17,611 nt of DNA. Source: an uncultured Eubacteriales bacterium (lineage in GTDB: Bacteria; Bacillota; Clostridia; Oscillospirales; CAG-272). Each line of letters starts with the position of its first letter. Within the stretch, counting starts at the first letter, position 1. The stretch spans positions 1 through 17,611 of the forward strand of contig ONVJ01000232.1 of NCBI GenBank assembly GCA_900321265.1, written 5' to 3'. The notes beneath the pieces were generated by a model that was not told the origin of the DNA, ran no database searches, and saw only the letters and a program-made list of their open reading frames with translations. Positions 1 through 5,965 of the stretch are shown here, piece by piece. The translations under genes and the position numbers were made by a program.

Positions 1-39
1 CGCTTGGCGAGTTTTTTTACAACCCTGCGACGTTTTTCT

Positions 40-62
40 CGGCAGGTTACCCTGCCGTTTTT
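40..62 (+). terminator. Rho-independent terminator, plus strand
   Basis: A perfect 7-bp stem, CGGCAGG (40-46) against CCTGCCG (51-57), with a 4-base loop TTAC is followed directly by five T (58-62). The T-tract is only on the plus strand, so it would end transcription of a gene lying left of the window and converging on HPr. It lies inside copy 1 of the intergenic repeat but has no counterpart in copy 2. Confidence 0.65.
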
Positions 63-106
63 GCTCTGAAATGCTCGAAAAAATGATATTTTTCCGGCAA
101 AAAACG

Positions 107-150
107 AAAAAGATCGGCACATGTCACGGTTTCCCGGCCGTGACATGTGC
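107..150 (-). terminator. Long hairpin with T-tract after HPr
   Basis: The arms 117-129 and 138-150 (GCACATGTCACGG and its complement) form a perfect 13-bp stem with an 8-base loop. On the minus strand it is followed after five bases by TTTTT (111-107). It lies downstream of the HPr gene and can serve as its terminator. The T-tract is slightly far from the stem, so it is not a textbook case. The equivalent place in the second repeat copy (9522-9540) has a different stem but keeps the T-tract. Confidence 0.5.
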
Positions 151-187
151 GGGGCTGTTAAAAAAGCCTGACTTTTTTAACAGCCCC
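151..187. repeat. Palindromic hairpin repeat, copy 1 (block 1 of the element)
   Basis: A perfect 16-bp stem, GGGGCTGTTAAAAAAG (151-166) and its complement (172-187), encloses a 5-base loop CCTGA. The same hairpin occurs at 9460-9496 with three differences, all in the loop region when both copies are read in the element's orientation. The A/T tracts are inside the stem and no U-tract follows, so on its own it is not a canonical terminator. Confidence 0.85.
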
Positions 188-259
188 TCCGATAAAAAAC
201 TTCTGCGACGTGATCAGTCCCGCATGCCGGTCCCGGAATCCCGGACGCCGGCGGGTTCT

Positions 260-529
260 TCATTCTCGGTCGGACAGACCCGTCGTGATCAGAGCCTCGA
301 GTCCGTCGAGAGCTGCCTCTTCGTCGTCGCCGTCAGCGACGAGCGTTATCGTCATTCCGCACGCGATGCCGATCGACAGAACACCGAGCAGACTTTTGGC
401 GTTAACCTTTCTTTCATCCTTGACCACCCAGATCGAGCTCTTGTAGGAATTTGCTTTCTGAATGAAGAAGGTCGCAGGTCTGGCGTGAAGCCCTCCCGCA
501 TTAACAACTGTAACATCGCGCTGTGTCAT
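260..529 (-). CDS. ptsH: HPr family phosphocarrier protein
   Basis: This small cytoplasmic phosphocarrier of the phosphoenolpyruvate:sugar phosphotransferase system passes phosphate from enzyme I to EIIA. In Gram-positive bacteria it also works with CcpA when phosphorylated by HPr kinase. The 89-residue product has GLHARPA with His at position 15 (catalytic) and NAKSLLGVLSIGI with Ser at position 46 (regulatory), so both residues fall on the canonical numbering. That supports the ATG at 529 over an in-frame ATG at 556 that would add nine residues. His15 argues for HPr rather than Crh, which lacks it. An AGAAAGG ribosome site lies about 11 bases upstream. It has its own promoter (645-617) and is monocistronic as far as seen. 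No enzyme I, EII or HPr kinase gene is in the window, so a purely regulatory role is also possible. Confidence 0.93.
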   Translation of the reverse strand: MTQRDVTVVNAGGLHARPATFFIQKANSYKSSIWVVKDERKVNAKSLLGVLSIGIACGMTITLVADGDDEEAALDGLEALITTGLSDRE

Positions 530-570
530 TTTTAGCCATGCCTTTCTTAAACTCATATACTGCCATATAC

Positions 571-594
571 CCTGCCGGACGACGGCCGGTCAGG
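571..594 (-). other. Hairpin in the HPr leader
   Basis: CCTGCCGG (571-578) pairs with CCGG-T-CAGG (586-594) with one bulged base and a 7-base loop. It lies between the HPr promoter and its ribosome site, so it is transcribed in the 5' leader. There is no T-tract on either side. A role in mRNA stability or regulation is inference only. Confidence 0.4.
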
Positions 595-616
595 CAGATC
601 GGAAATGTAATAATTT

Positions 617-645
617 ATTATACACTATTTCACGGAAAAAATCAA
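617..645 (-). promoter_or_regulatory. Sigma-A promoter for HPr
   Basis: On the minus strand, TTGATT (645-640) and a perfect TATAAT (622-617) are separated by exactly 17 bases. Transcription would start near 610, giving a leader of about 80 bases that contains the 571-594 hairpin. The stretch between here and the upstream gene end at 707 also holds a 9-bp inverted repeat (664-672 with 692-700) without a proper U-tract. I see no clear terminator for the operon ending at 707. Confidence 0.85.
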
Positions 646-706
646 CCGGAAAAACAGATTTCATTTTCGCAACAGGAATAAAACCGGTAATTTGCGAAAA
701 AAAGGA

Positions 707-1204
707 TCAGCCCTGGGGAACCAGCGTAAGTATCCTGCCTTCCGCAAAGAACAGTCTGCCGTAGAGCTCCAGCTCCTTCCCCGCCGATACCGGTTCCCCG
801 TTGGCGGCAAGCAGAGTGCTGTCGGATGTCAGAAGCTCGCATGAGACGGATATCACCATGTCGCAGAGAGATCCTTCCGGGTAGGGGACCGGCGCCCCCT
901 CCTGCGAACCGTAGACCGACGGCGACCAGGATACCGAGGTGACCCTTCCGAAATAGGTGCCGTCCGCGAACCTGAGCTCGCTCCCCTCCGCCAGTCCGCT
1001 GCTCTCATAAGCGGATCTGTCGATCGTTTCGACCGAGAAAGTCGCTGAATATGTTGCTTTTTTCCCTGCTATCCGGTCAAAGGGAATAAATCTCAAAGCG
1101 ACCGAGACCAGTATTGCGAGGACCGCCAGAAGAACGGCGAAATCAACTGCGTTGAACCTCGCTCCCCGCGCGGGGGATTTTGCCTTTGGAATGCTTTTTT
1201 TCAT
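707..1204 (-). CDS. Single-pass membrane protein, DUF4330-like (second paralog)
   Basis: The product has 165 residues: a short basic N-terminus (MKKSIPKAKSPARGAR), one hydrophobic segment at about residues 19-41, then an extracytoplasmic, probably beta-rich domain. Organisation and size resemble DUF4330 proteins; that assignment is from memory and function is unknown. It resembles the upstream product (1221-1796): both have a basic tail, a (V)D-(F/L) membrane helix and then a paired segment with a G-x3-V-(T/S)-(S/V)-V core. A GGAGGTG ribosome site sits 6-7 bases before the ATG. It is the last gene of the operon, 16 bases after its paralog. Topology predicts N-terminus inside, domain outside. 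Confidence 0.75.
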   Translation of the reverse strand: MKKSIPKAKSPARGARFNAVDFAVLLAVLAILVSVALRFIPFDRIAGKKATYSATFSVETIDRSAYESSGLAEGSELRFADGTYFGRVTSVSWSPSVYGSQEGAPVPYPEGSLCDMVISVSCELLTSDSTLLAANGEPVSAGKELELYGRLFFAEGRILTLVPQG

Positions 1205-1220
1205 AAGACAGCACCTCCAG

Positions 1221-1796
1221 TCATTCAGCCGGCAGCAGGGTCACCGATACGCAGGTCCCGCTTCCCGAAAACCCCGGAAGCAGAAAGCCGTACTCGGCTC
1301 CGACCGCGATCCTGATCCCGCCCGCGCTGACCGATTTTCCGTCGTCGCGCGCTTCCGCGCGCAGGGTGACCCTGATGTCCGAGCGGCTCTGATCCTCCGC
1401 CCTCTCCATCACGCTGCCGTCGGCGGACGGCCTGTAGATCACAGCAGGCGCCGTCTCCACCGACACGACCGTCCCCATCTCGCCGCCCTTGTCGGCGGTC
1501 ACCTTTGCCCCGACGGTTATCGCCGAGGCATATTCGGGCTCGGCGGACGAGAGCTTCAGGACATATTCGACGGTGACCTTGTCCCCTTTGGAAAAGCTTG
1601 AAAGAAGGCCGGGAAAGTAGGCGTAGACGATCAAAAAGACCGCTCCCGCGACCATGACGAGTATGAACAGATCGATCAGAGTAAAGCGGATTCCGCGGGC
1701 CTTTTTCGACTGCTGGCGGACGGCTCCGTCGCTCCCCAGCTCATGCTCAAGGATATCTTTCCCTCCGTCGTTCACAAGGGCTTCATTTTTTTTCAT
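1221..1796 (-). CDS. Single-pass membrane protein, DUF4330-like (first paralog)
   Basis: The product has 191 residues. The start is the ATG at 1796, preceded by AAAGGAA at good spacing; the open frame extends upstream into the preceding gene, but that part is out-of-frame shadow sequence. A hydrophilic cytoplasmic N-terminus of about 35 residues leads into one membrane helix (about residues 38-60, IDLFILVMVAGAVFLIVYAY). An outer domain of about 125 residues follows, containing GAKVTADKGGEMGTVVSVE. It appears paralogous to the following gene, and both resemble DUF4330 proteins. Its start lies 28 bases after the stop of the O-antigen-ligase-like gene, so the three are cotranscribed. A role as an accessory of that membrane protein is inferred from context only. 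Confidence 0.75.
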   Translation of the reverse strand: MKKNEALVNDGGKDILEHELGSDGAVRQQSKKARGIRFTLIDLFILVMVAGAVFLIVYAYFPGLLSSFSKGDKVTVEYVLKLSSAEPEYASAITVGAKVTADKGGEMGTVVSVETAPAVIYRPSADGSVMERAEDQSRSDIRVTLRAEARDDGKSVSAGGIRIAVGAEYGFLLPGFSGSGTCVSVTLLPAE

Positions 1797-1824
1797 AAAG
1801 GCGATTCCTTTCAGTTTACGCCGG

Positions 1825-3744
1825 TCAGAACAGTTCGGGATCTGCCGACAGATCGAATCTCTCCGCCGCGTCGGTGCAGGCGTCGGCCGCGGCCGAGGCC
1901 AGTCCCGCGACGCAGCAGAAGATGAAGAATACGCGGTAGTTGTACAAAGTGAAATCAAACACCCCCGAGGCCAGAAGCGAAAGGGCTCCTGCAAAGAATG
2001 CCGCGCAGAGCGACGACACGCCGGCGGATCCCGCCCTTTTTCCCTCTCTCGAGGCGGTGACGGCCTTCATAAACAGGAGCAGAGCCGCCGCGACAAAGAG
2101 AATGAGGCCGGGCAGACCCAGCTGAAGAGCTGTCTGAAGCCAGAGACTGTGGGAATGAGGAGTCTGCCATGTTCCGGGGTGCGAATAGATGACATAGACG
2201 TTTCTGAACGCGACGTCTCCCGAGCCGGTTCCGGTCAGAAAAAGATCCCCGAGAGCCCTGACCGAGCCGTTCCAGACTCTGACCCGGTATCTGTTCGCCG
2301 TATCCGAAAGCGAGAAGAATCTGGAGAGCCTCGACCCGAAGCTGAAGGGCAGCAAATAGGCCGCTGCCGCGATCCCGCCCGCGGCGAGGGGTATTGAGAT
2401 GATCCCGCGCGGGCTCCTGAATATCAGGAAGGCGAAGGCTCCGGCGGCAAGACCGATCCATCCGCTCCTTGAGAAGGTCATCACCGAGCAGACCGATATC
2501 GACGCTGCCGCTGCAAATCCCGCGATCCTTACCCTGCCGCGGCCCTCGACCGCGAAGAAGAGGGCTGCCGGGAAGCAGAGCGCGAGGAAGGAAGCGAGCA
2601 TGTTGGGGTTGTCAAAGAGCGCCGCGCTCCTGCCTGAGATCAAAGGAAAACTCACCTGATCGATCCAGTCGAGCGGAGCGGCACCCGAAATGAACTCTCC
2701 TATTCCCGTCATCGACACCGCGGCGCCCGAGAGCGCCAGAGCTGCGGCCGCCCTGTAAAGCGAATCGCGGCTCCTCACCAGATTCAAACAGAGGAAATAA
2801 CCCGCTGTAAGCGCCGTCCTCATCAGCGCCGATCTCCAGGAATAAGCCGCTCCGCCGGCAAAACCCGACAGAAGCAGATCGGCCGCGAGAAGGATCACGG
2901 GGATGTCAACGGAATCGAAATACAGGCTTCTTCTTCCCCGTATCAGCTTTGCGGCCCAGCCGACCGCGCAGCTGCAGAGCATGATACCGAGAAGGAGCGA
3001 CGGCCTTGTGAAGACCGAGAGAAAGGGCGTCAGGAGCAGTAGCAGGATGACACCCGACCTCGGATAATCCGCCAGTACCGAAAGAAAGATGAGCAGCAGC
3101 GGTACCGTGAGCAGGGTGTCGGGGGTGGCAAACCAGCTCAGCGATCCGAGAAAGATCCCGAACAGCACCGCCAGAGGAACCGTTGTCTTCCCCTCGCGCC
3201 TTTTCGCGAGCTTTTCTGGCGGGATATCCATCCATGAGGTCAGCACGCGGTTGAAGAAGCGGCTTCCGAAAAAGAGTTCGGAAAGAGATTTTTCTGAGAA
3301 AAAGAGCGGAAACGCCGCGGCGGCGAGGATCAGCGTCATCGAAGACGCGCCGAGGATCTCGGAGGGGATCAGGCTGTTTTCAAGAAAGCATCGGAGCAGC
3401 CTGAGTCCTGAGGAAAGCGCGGCATATACCAGCAGAAAGACCGGATAGCCCTTCGCCGGGATCTCGACAAACATCCTGAGAAGCGAGCTTCTCGCGTTCA
3501 GGAAGAAGGAGGCCTCCATCATTGAAGCGACCTTAACCCTGAGGCGGAGCCGGTCGCCTCTGCGCTCCGAAAGGAAACGTGAGACGAAAGAGTCACTGCG
3601 GCAGCGCTCCAGGACCCGGAAGCCTCCTATAAAAGCGGAGGACGCGCTTCTGCCGAAGCATGACCCAAGCCTGTCGCACAGCGCCGCAAAAAGTCCGGGC
3701 CTTTGTGTTTTTTTCTTTTTACTCTTCTGTCCGTCGGCAGACAT
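1825..3744 (-). CDS. O-antigen ligase/polymerase-family membrane protein
   Basis: The 639-residue product has a basic, soluble N-terminus followed by roughly a dozen hydrophobic segments. The Wzy_C/WaaL-type signature is visible: FDNPNMLASF near residue 375 in the membrane part, and a large outer loop with SHPGTWQTPHSHSLWLQ near residues 520-540 just before the last helices. This family moves or polymerises lipid-linked glycans on the outer face of the membrane (O-antigen ligases, Wzy polymerases, some protein O-oligosaccharyltransferases). In a Gram-positive the acceptor would be a wall or surface polymer or a protein; the sequence does not say which. The ATG at 3744 has a strong AAAGGAGA site 5-6 bases upstream. 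It lies 47 bases after trmD in the same direction and no promoter was recognised between them. Large overlapping frames on the other strand are shadows. Confidence 0.85.
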   Translation of the reverse strand: MSADGQKSKKKKTQRPGLFAALCDRLGSCFGRSASSAFIGGFRVLERCRSDSFVSRFLSERRGDRLRLRVKVASMMEASFFLNARSSLLRMFVEIPAKGYPVFLLVYAALSSGLRLLRCFLENSLIPSEILGASSMTLILAAAAFPLFFSEKSLSELFFGSRFFNRVLTSWMDIPPEKLAKRREGKTTVPLAVLFGIFLGSLSWFATPDTLLTVPLLLIFLSVLADYPRSGVILLLLLTPFLSVFTRPSLLLGIMLCSCAVGWAAKLIRGRRSLYFDSVDIPVILLAADLLLSGFAGGAAYSWRSALMRTALTAGYFLCLNLVRSRDSLYRAAAALALSGAAVSMTGIGEFISGAAPLDWIDQVSFPLISGRSAALFDNPNMLASFLALCFPAALFFAVEGRGRVRIAGFAAAASISVCSVMTFSRSGWIGLAAGAFAFLIFRSPRGIISIPLAAGGIAAAAYLLPFSFGSRLSRFFSLSDTANRYRVRVWNGSVRALGDLFLTGTGSGDVAFRNVYVIYSHPGTWQTPHSHSLWLQTALQLGLPGLILFVAAALLLFMKAVTASREGKRAGSAGVSSLCAAFFAGALSLLASGVFDFTLYNYRVFFIFCCVAGLASAAADACTDAAERFDLSADPELF

Positions 3745-3791
3745 CGGCGTCTCCTTTCATATGATATCGGTAAAACCCTGCCGCGGATGCT

Positions 3792-4493
3792 TCATTCATT
3801 CCGCGAAGGGATAAGATCGGGGCGCAGTTCCGAGGTGAGCTTCTCCGACTGCTCCCTCCTCCACTCTGCGATCTTCGCGTGATTCCCCGACAGCAGGACG
3901 TCCGGAACTTTGAGTCCCCTGAATTCATAGGGCCTCGTGTACTGAGGGTATTCAAGAAGACCGTCGGAAAAGCTTTCGCTCTTCCAGCATTCGGGGTCGG
4001 AAAGGACTCCGTCGACCGTCCGCGCGACCGCATCGGTCAGGATGCACGCGGGGATCTCGCCTCCGGTGAGAATGAAATCGCCGACCGAGATCTCCTCGTC
4101 GACGGCGATCTCGATCGCCCTCCGGTCGATGCCCTCGTAATGTCCGCAGAGGATTATCAGCCTTTCGTATTCAGCCGAAAGCTCCGCCGCCCGTTTCTGT
4201 GTCAATATCCTTCCGTGGGGCGACATGAAGATGACCCGCGTCTTTTCATCCGGGATATCCGACATCGCCCGCACGGCTTCGATCGCTCTGACGACCGGAG
4301 GGGCAGCCATAAGCATCCCCTTCCCGCCGCCGTAGGGGGTATCGTCGACCCTGCGGTTTTTGTCCTCGCTCCAGTCGCGTATGTTGTGAGTCAGGACCTC
4401 GATCGCTCCGCTCCTTCTGGCGCGGCCGATTATGCTCTCGGACATGACGGTATCGACGTATTCCGGAAAGAGGGTGAGAATATCGAACCTCAT
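3792..4493 (-). CDS. trmD: tRNA (guanine-N1-)-methyltransferase TrmD
   Basis: TrmD methylates N1 of G37 in tRNAs reading CNN codons, using S-adenosylmethionine, and prevents +1 frameshifting. The product has 233 residues, normal for the family. It starts MRFDILTLFPEYVD and contains the trefoil-knot cofactor site (LCGHYEGID, then EISVGDFILTGGE), the catalytic Asp in LTDAVAR, and the tRNA-binding motif LLEYPQYTRP in the C-terminal half. Its ATG overlaps the rimM stop by one base (TGATG), so the pair is translationally coupled. In many bacteria rplS follows trmD; here a polysaccharide-type membrane protein follows instead. Confidence 0.98.
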   Translation of the reverse strand: MRFDILTLFPEYVDTVMSESIIGRARRSGAIEVLTHNIRDWSEDKNRRVDDTPYGGGKGMLMAAPPVVRAIEAVRAMSDIPDEKTRVIFMSPHGRILTQKRAAELSAEYERLIILCGHYEGIDRRAIEIAVDEEISVGDFILTGGEIPACILTDAVARTVDGVLSDPECWKSESFSDGLLEYPQYTRPYEFRGLKVPDVLLSGNHAKIAEWRREQSEKLTSELRPDLIPSRNE

Positions 4494-5068
4494 CAGTCGA
4501 ACATCCCTTCTATCGGCCTGACGAAGACTCCGCGGGAGAGGTCGACGGCGTCTATGAACTCGGGGACAGCGGGTATCATCCTGTCCCCTTCACCGGTGGC
4601 CACGGTGTAGATATCCGACGCCCCGGCGTTGAACACCTCGCGTATCCTGCCGTATTCCCTTCCGGTGTCGGCGTCGATCACGGGCAGGCCGATCAGATCC
4701 GCGATGAAGAAGGAGTCGCCTTCGCGCGGTATGTCCTCTCTCGCGGCATAGAGGACCGTTCCCCGCATCGCTTCAGCAGCTTCGGGAGTATCTATTCCTT
4801 CAAGCTTTGAGAGGACGTTCCTCTTCTGGACCGAATTCTTTTTTATACGCAGTTCGGTAAAGGTCTCTCCGGACTTCACGAAGACGCGTTTAAGCGACGC
4901 GAAGACCTCGGGGGAATCGCACCAGGGATCCACCTTGACAGTCCCCGCGATCCCGTGTACGCCTACGATCATACCGCATTCAAGAGGACCCGTCCTGCGC
5001 CCGGGAACCGGCTCCGCGGGAAGGCTCTGCCCGCTGTTTTGGTTTATATTCTTATCTTCGGATGACAT
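4493..5068 (-). CDS. rimM: Ribosome maturation factor RimM
   Basis: RimM assists 16S rRNA processing and assembly of the 30S head, binding ribosomal protein S19. The product has 191 residues. An unusual hydrophilic N-terminal extension of about 31 residues precedes the canonical first strand (GMIVGVHGIAGTVKV). The RimM N-domain follows, then the PRC-barrel C-domain (SFFIADLIGLPVIDADTGREYGRI, written here as SFFIADLIGLPV then DADTGREYGRI; later MIPAVPEFI). The ATG at 5068 is kept because GGAGAAG lies about five bases upstream; the internal Met33 would remove the extension but lies right at the domain edge. It is the first gene of the operon behind a clear promoter (5193-5165). rpsP and the KH-domain gene that often precede rimM are not adjacent. 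Confidence 0.96.
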   Translation of the reverse strand: MSSEDKNINQNSGQSLPAEPVPGRRTGPLECGMIVGVHGIAGTVKVDPWCDSPEVFASLKRVFVKSGETFTELRIKKNSVQKRNVLSKLEGIDTPEAAEAMRGTVLYAAREDIPREGDSFFIADLIGLPVIDADTGREYGRIREVFNAGASDIYTVATGEGDRMIPAVPEFIDAVDLSRGVFVRPIEGMFD

Positions 5069-5164
5069 GACTTCTCCGGAAGGCGCGCGTCCCGGGCGGC
5101 CCGCGGAGACGGTCCGGAGGGAGTCGGCGCTTTATTGCTTTAAGTTAATATTGATCCAAAATTA

Positions 5165-5193
5165 ATTATACCACAATCTTTAAAAAAATTCAA
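5165..5193 (-). promoter_or_regulatory. Sigma-A promoter for the rimM-trmD operon
   Basis: On the minus strand, TTGAAT (5193-5188) and a perfect TATAAT (5170-5165) are spaced by exactly 17 bases. The predicted start near 5158 gives a leader of about 90 bases before the rimM ATG. This is the only promoter seen for the five-gene operon. Confidence 0.85.
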
Positions 5194-5286
5194 GTATAAT
5201 CGGAATCTCCCGCTCACTTTCACGGCACGGGAGGCGTTTTTTCTCTCATGAAGCAGGCATTTTTTTACCGGAGTTTAAAAACCCCC

Positions 5287-5315
5287 TTGATAATTTTGAA
5301 AAAGAAGTGTATAAT
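5287..5315 (+). promoter_or_regulatory. Sigma-A promoter for yajC
   Basis: TTGATA (5287-5292) and a perfect TATAAT (5310-5315) are 17 bases apart. Transcription would start near 5322, giving a leader of about 75 bases that includes the palindrome at 5351-5368. Confidence 0.87.
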
Positions 5316-5350
5316 ATTATAAATAATTATGCTGGATTGTTTTCACCGCG

Positions 5351-5368
5351 CGCTCAGCCGGCTGAGCG
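5351..5368. promoter_or_regulatory. Perfect 18-bp palindrome in the yajC leader
   Basis: CGCTCAGCCGGCTGAGCG is a perfect dyad centred about 38 bases downstream of the predicted start and 10-15 bases before the ribosome site. In RNA it could form a short stem with a small forced loop; in DNA it has the form of a dimeric repressor site. Function is unproven. Confidence 0.45.
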
Positions 5369-5397
5369 ATCCTGCGAAAAGAAAGGTACACTTCCAA

Positions 5398-5796
5398 ATG
5401 GCAACCATCAACACAATTCTGTCCGGCGCCGAAACCGCCTCCGGTTTTGCCGGATTCATGCAGAAATACGGCGGTCTCATCCTGATCGTCGTCATGGGCC
5501 TGCTGCTCTGGCTCATTATGATCCGTCCCCAGAGAAAACAGGAAAAGGAGACCCAGGCGATGCGCCAGAATCTGGCCATCGGAGACGAGATCGTGACCAT
5601 CGGCGGGATCGTGGGCATCATCATTTCGATCAGCGGAGAGGACACCGTGACCATCGTCTCCTCCCGCGACCGCACCCGTCTGCAGATACTTCGCTCCTCT
5701 GTATCCAGAGTCCAGGTCCCGGCCAACCCGGCTCCGGACAGCTCTTCAAAGGACAAGGACAAGGATAACAAGGATAAAGAAGAGGATAAGAAATAA
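5398..5796 (+). CDS. yajC: Preprotein translocase accessory subunit YajC
   Basis: YajC is a small membrane protein associated with SecDF and the SecYEG translocon. The product has 132 residues: one membrane helix (GGLILIVVMGLLLWLIMI, about residues 26-44) immediately followed by the family hallmark RPQRKQEKE. A soluble domain (IGDEIVTIGGIVGIIISI, then TVTIV) follows, and the chain ends in a highly charged Lys/Asp/Glu tail encoded by repeated AAGGA(C/T)-type units. The ATG at 5398 is chosen over an in-frame ATG at 5329 because it gives the usual YajC start and has AGAAAGG about 11 bases upstream, whereas 5329 lies only a few bases after the predicted transcription start. secD and secF, frequent neighbours, are not here. 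Confidence 0.93.
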   Translation: MATINTILSGAETASGFAGFMQKYGGLILIVVMGLLLWLIMIRPQRKQEKETQAMRQNLAIGDEIVTIGGIVGIIISISGEDTVTIVSSRDRTRLQILRSSVSRVQVPANPAPDSSSKDKDKDNKDKEEDKK

Positions 5797-5876
5797 AAAA
5801 CCTCAACACTTTAAACAGTTTTCCGGGTCCCTGATTGTGCATTTTCCCAATCATTTCCGCCGCCGAAAAAACGCGG

Positions 5877-5905
5877 TTGAAAAATGACCGGAATAATGGT
5901 ATAAT
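5877..5905 (+). promoter_or_regulatory. Sigma-A promoter for the peptide-binding lipoprotein
   Basis: TTGAAA (5877-5882) and a perfect TATAAT (5900-5905) are 17 bases apart. The expected start is near 5912, about 54 bases before the ATG at 5966. No convincing terminator for yajC was seen between 5797 and 5876; only a 6-bp stem (5832-5837 with 5848-5853) with a poor T-tract. Confidence 0.87.
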
Positions 5906-5965
5906 ATCTTATTCTAATAACTATTTTTGCGCTATAAACATGAAGCAAGGAGGAACCCTTCCACT

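Larger units (their letters stand above)
1..187 (-). repeat. Dispersed ~187-bp intergenic element, copy 1
   Basis: Read on the minus strand from 187 to 1, this region is collinear with 9460-9645. Block 1 (187-151) is a palindromic hairpin matching the other copy at 34 of 37 bases. Block 2 (130-100) matches at 26 of 31. Block 3 (39-6) matches at 29 of 34. The offsets between blocks are identical or differ by one base. The DNA between blocks is more diverged. Homology stops at the outer edge of the block 1 hairpin, apart from one adjacent base, so this edge is probably the true boundary. The other end may run off the window. The copy starts 73 bases after the HPr stop codon, in the same orientation as HPr. 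There is no ORF of note and no obvious target-site duplication. It could be a MITE-like or REP-like repeat, a terminator-bearing 3' element or a small-RNA gene; the sequence does not decide. Confidence 0.8.
5069..5397. other. Divergent intergenic region between rimM and yajC
   Basis: This 329-bp stretch has no gene. It holds two back-to-back sigma-A promoters (5193-5165 leftward, 5287-5315 rightward), an AT-rich core, a weak GC hairpin with a T-tract between them (5207-5242) that neither promoter transcribes, and an 18-bp palindrome in the yajC leader (5351-5368). Confidence 0.7.

Noticed and set aside
664..700. 9-bp inverted repeat (TTTTCGCAA/TTGCGAAAA) considered as the terminator of the rimM operon
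   Set aside because: On the minus strand the T run precedes the stem instead of following it, and the loop is 19 bases, so it is not a credible intrinsic terminator.
1955..2461. Frames overlapping the O-antigen-ligase-like gene on both strands
   Set aside because: No start signals or recognisable domains; the membrane protein frame explains the region.
5207..5242. GC hairpin (CTCCCG with CGGGAG) followed by six T, between the two divergent promoters
   Set aside because: The stem is only 6 bp with a 15-base loop and three bases before the T run. Neither promoter transcribes it, and I found no convincing promoter for a small RNA ending there.
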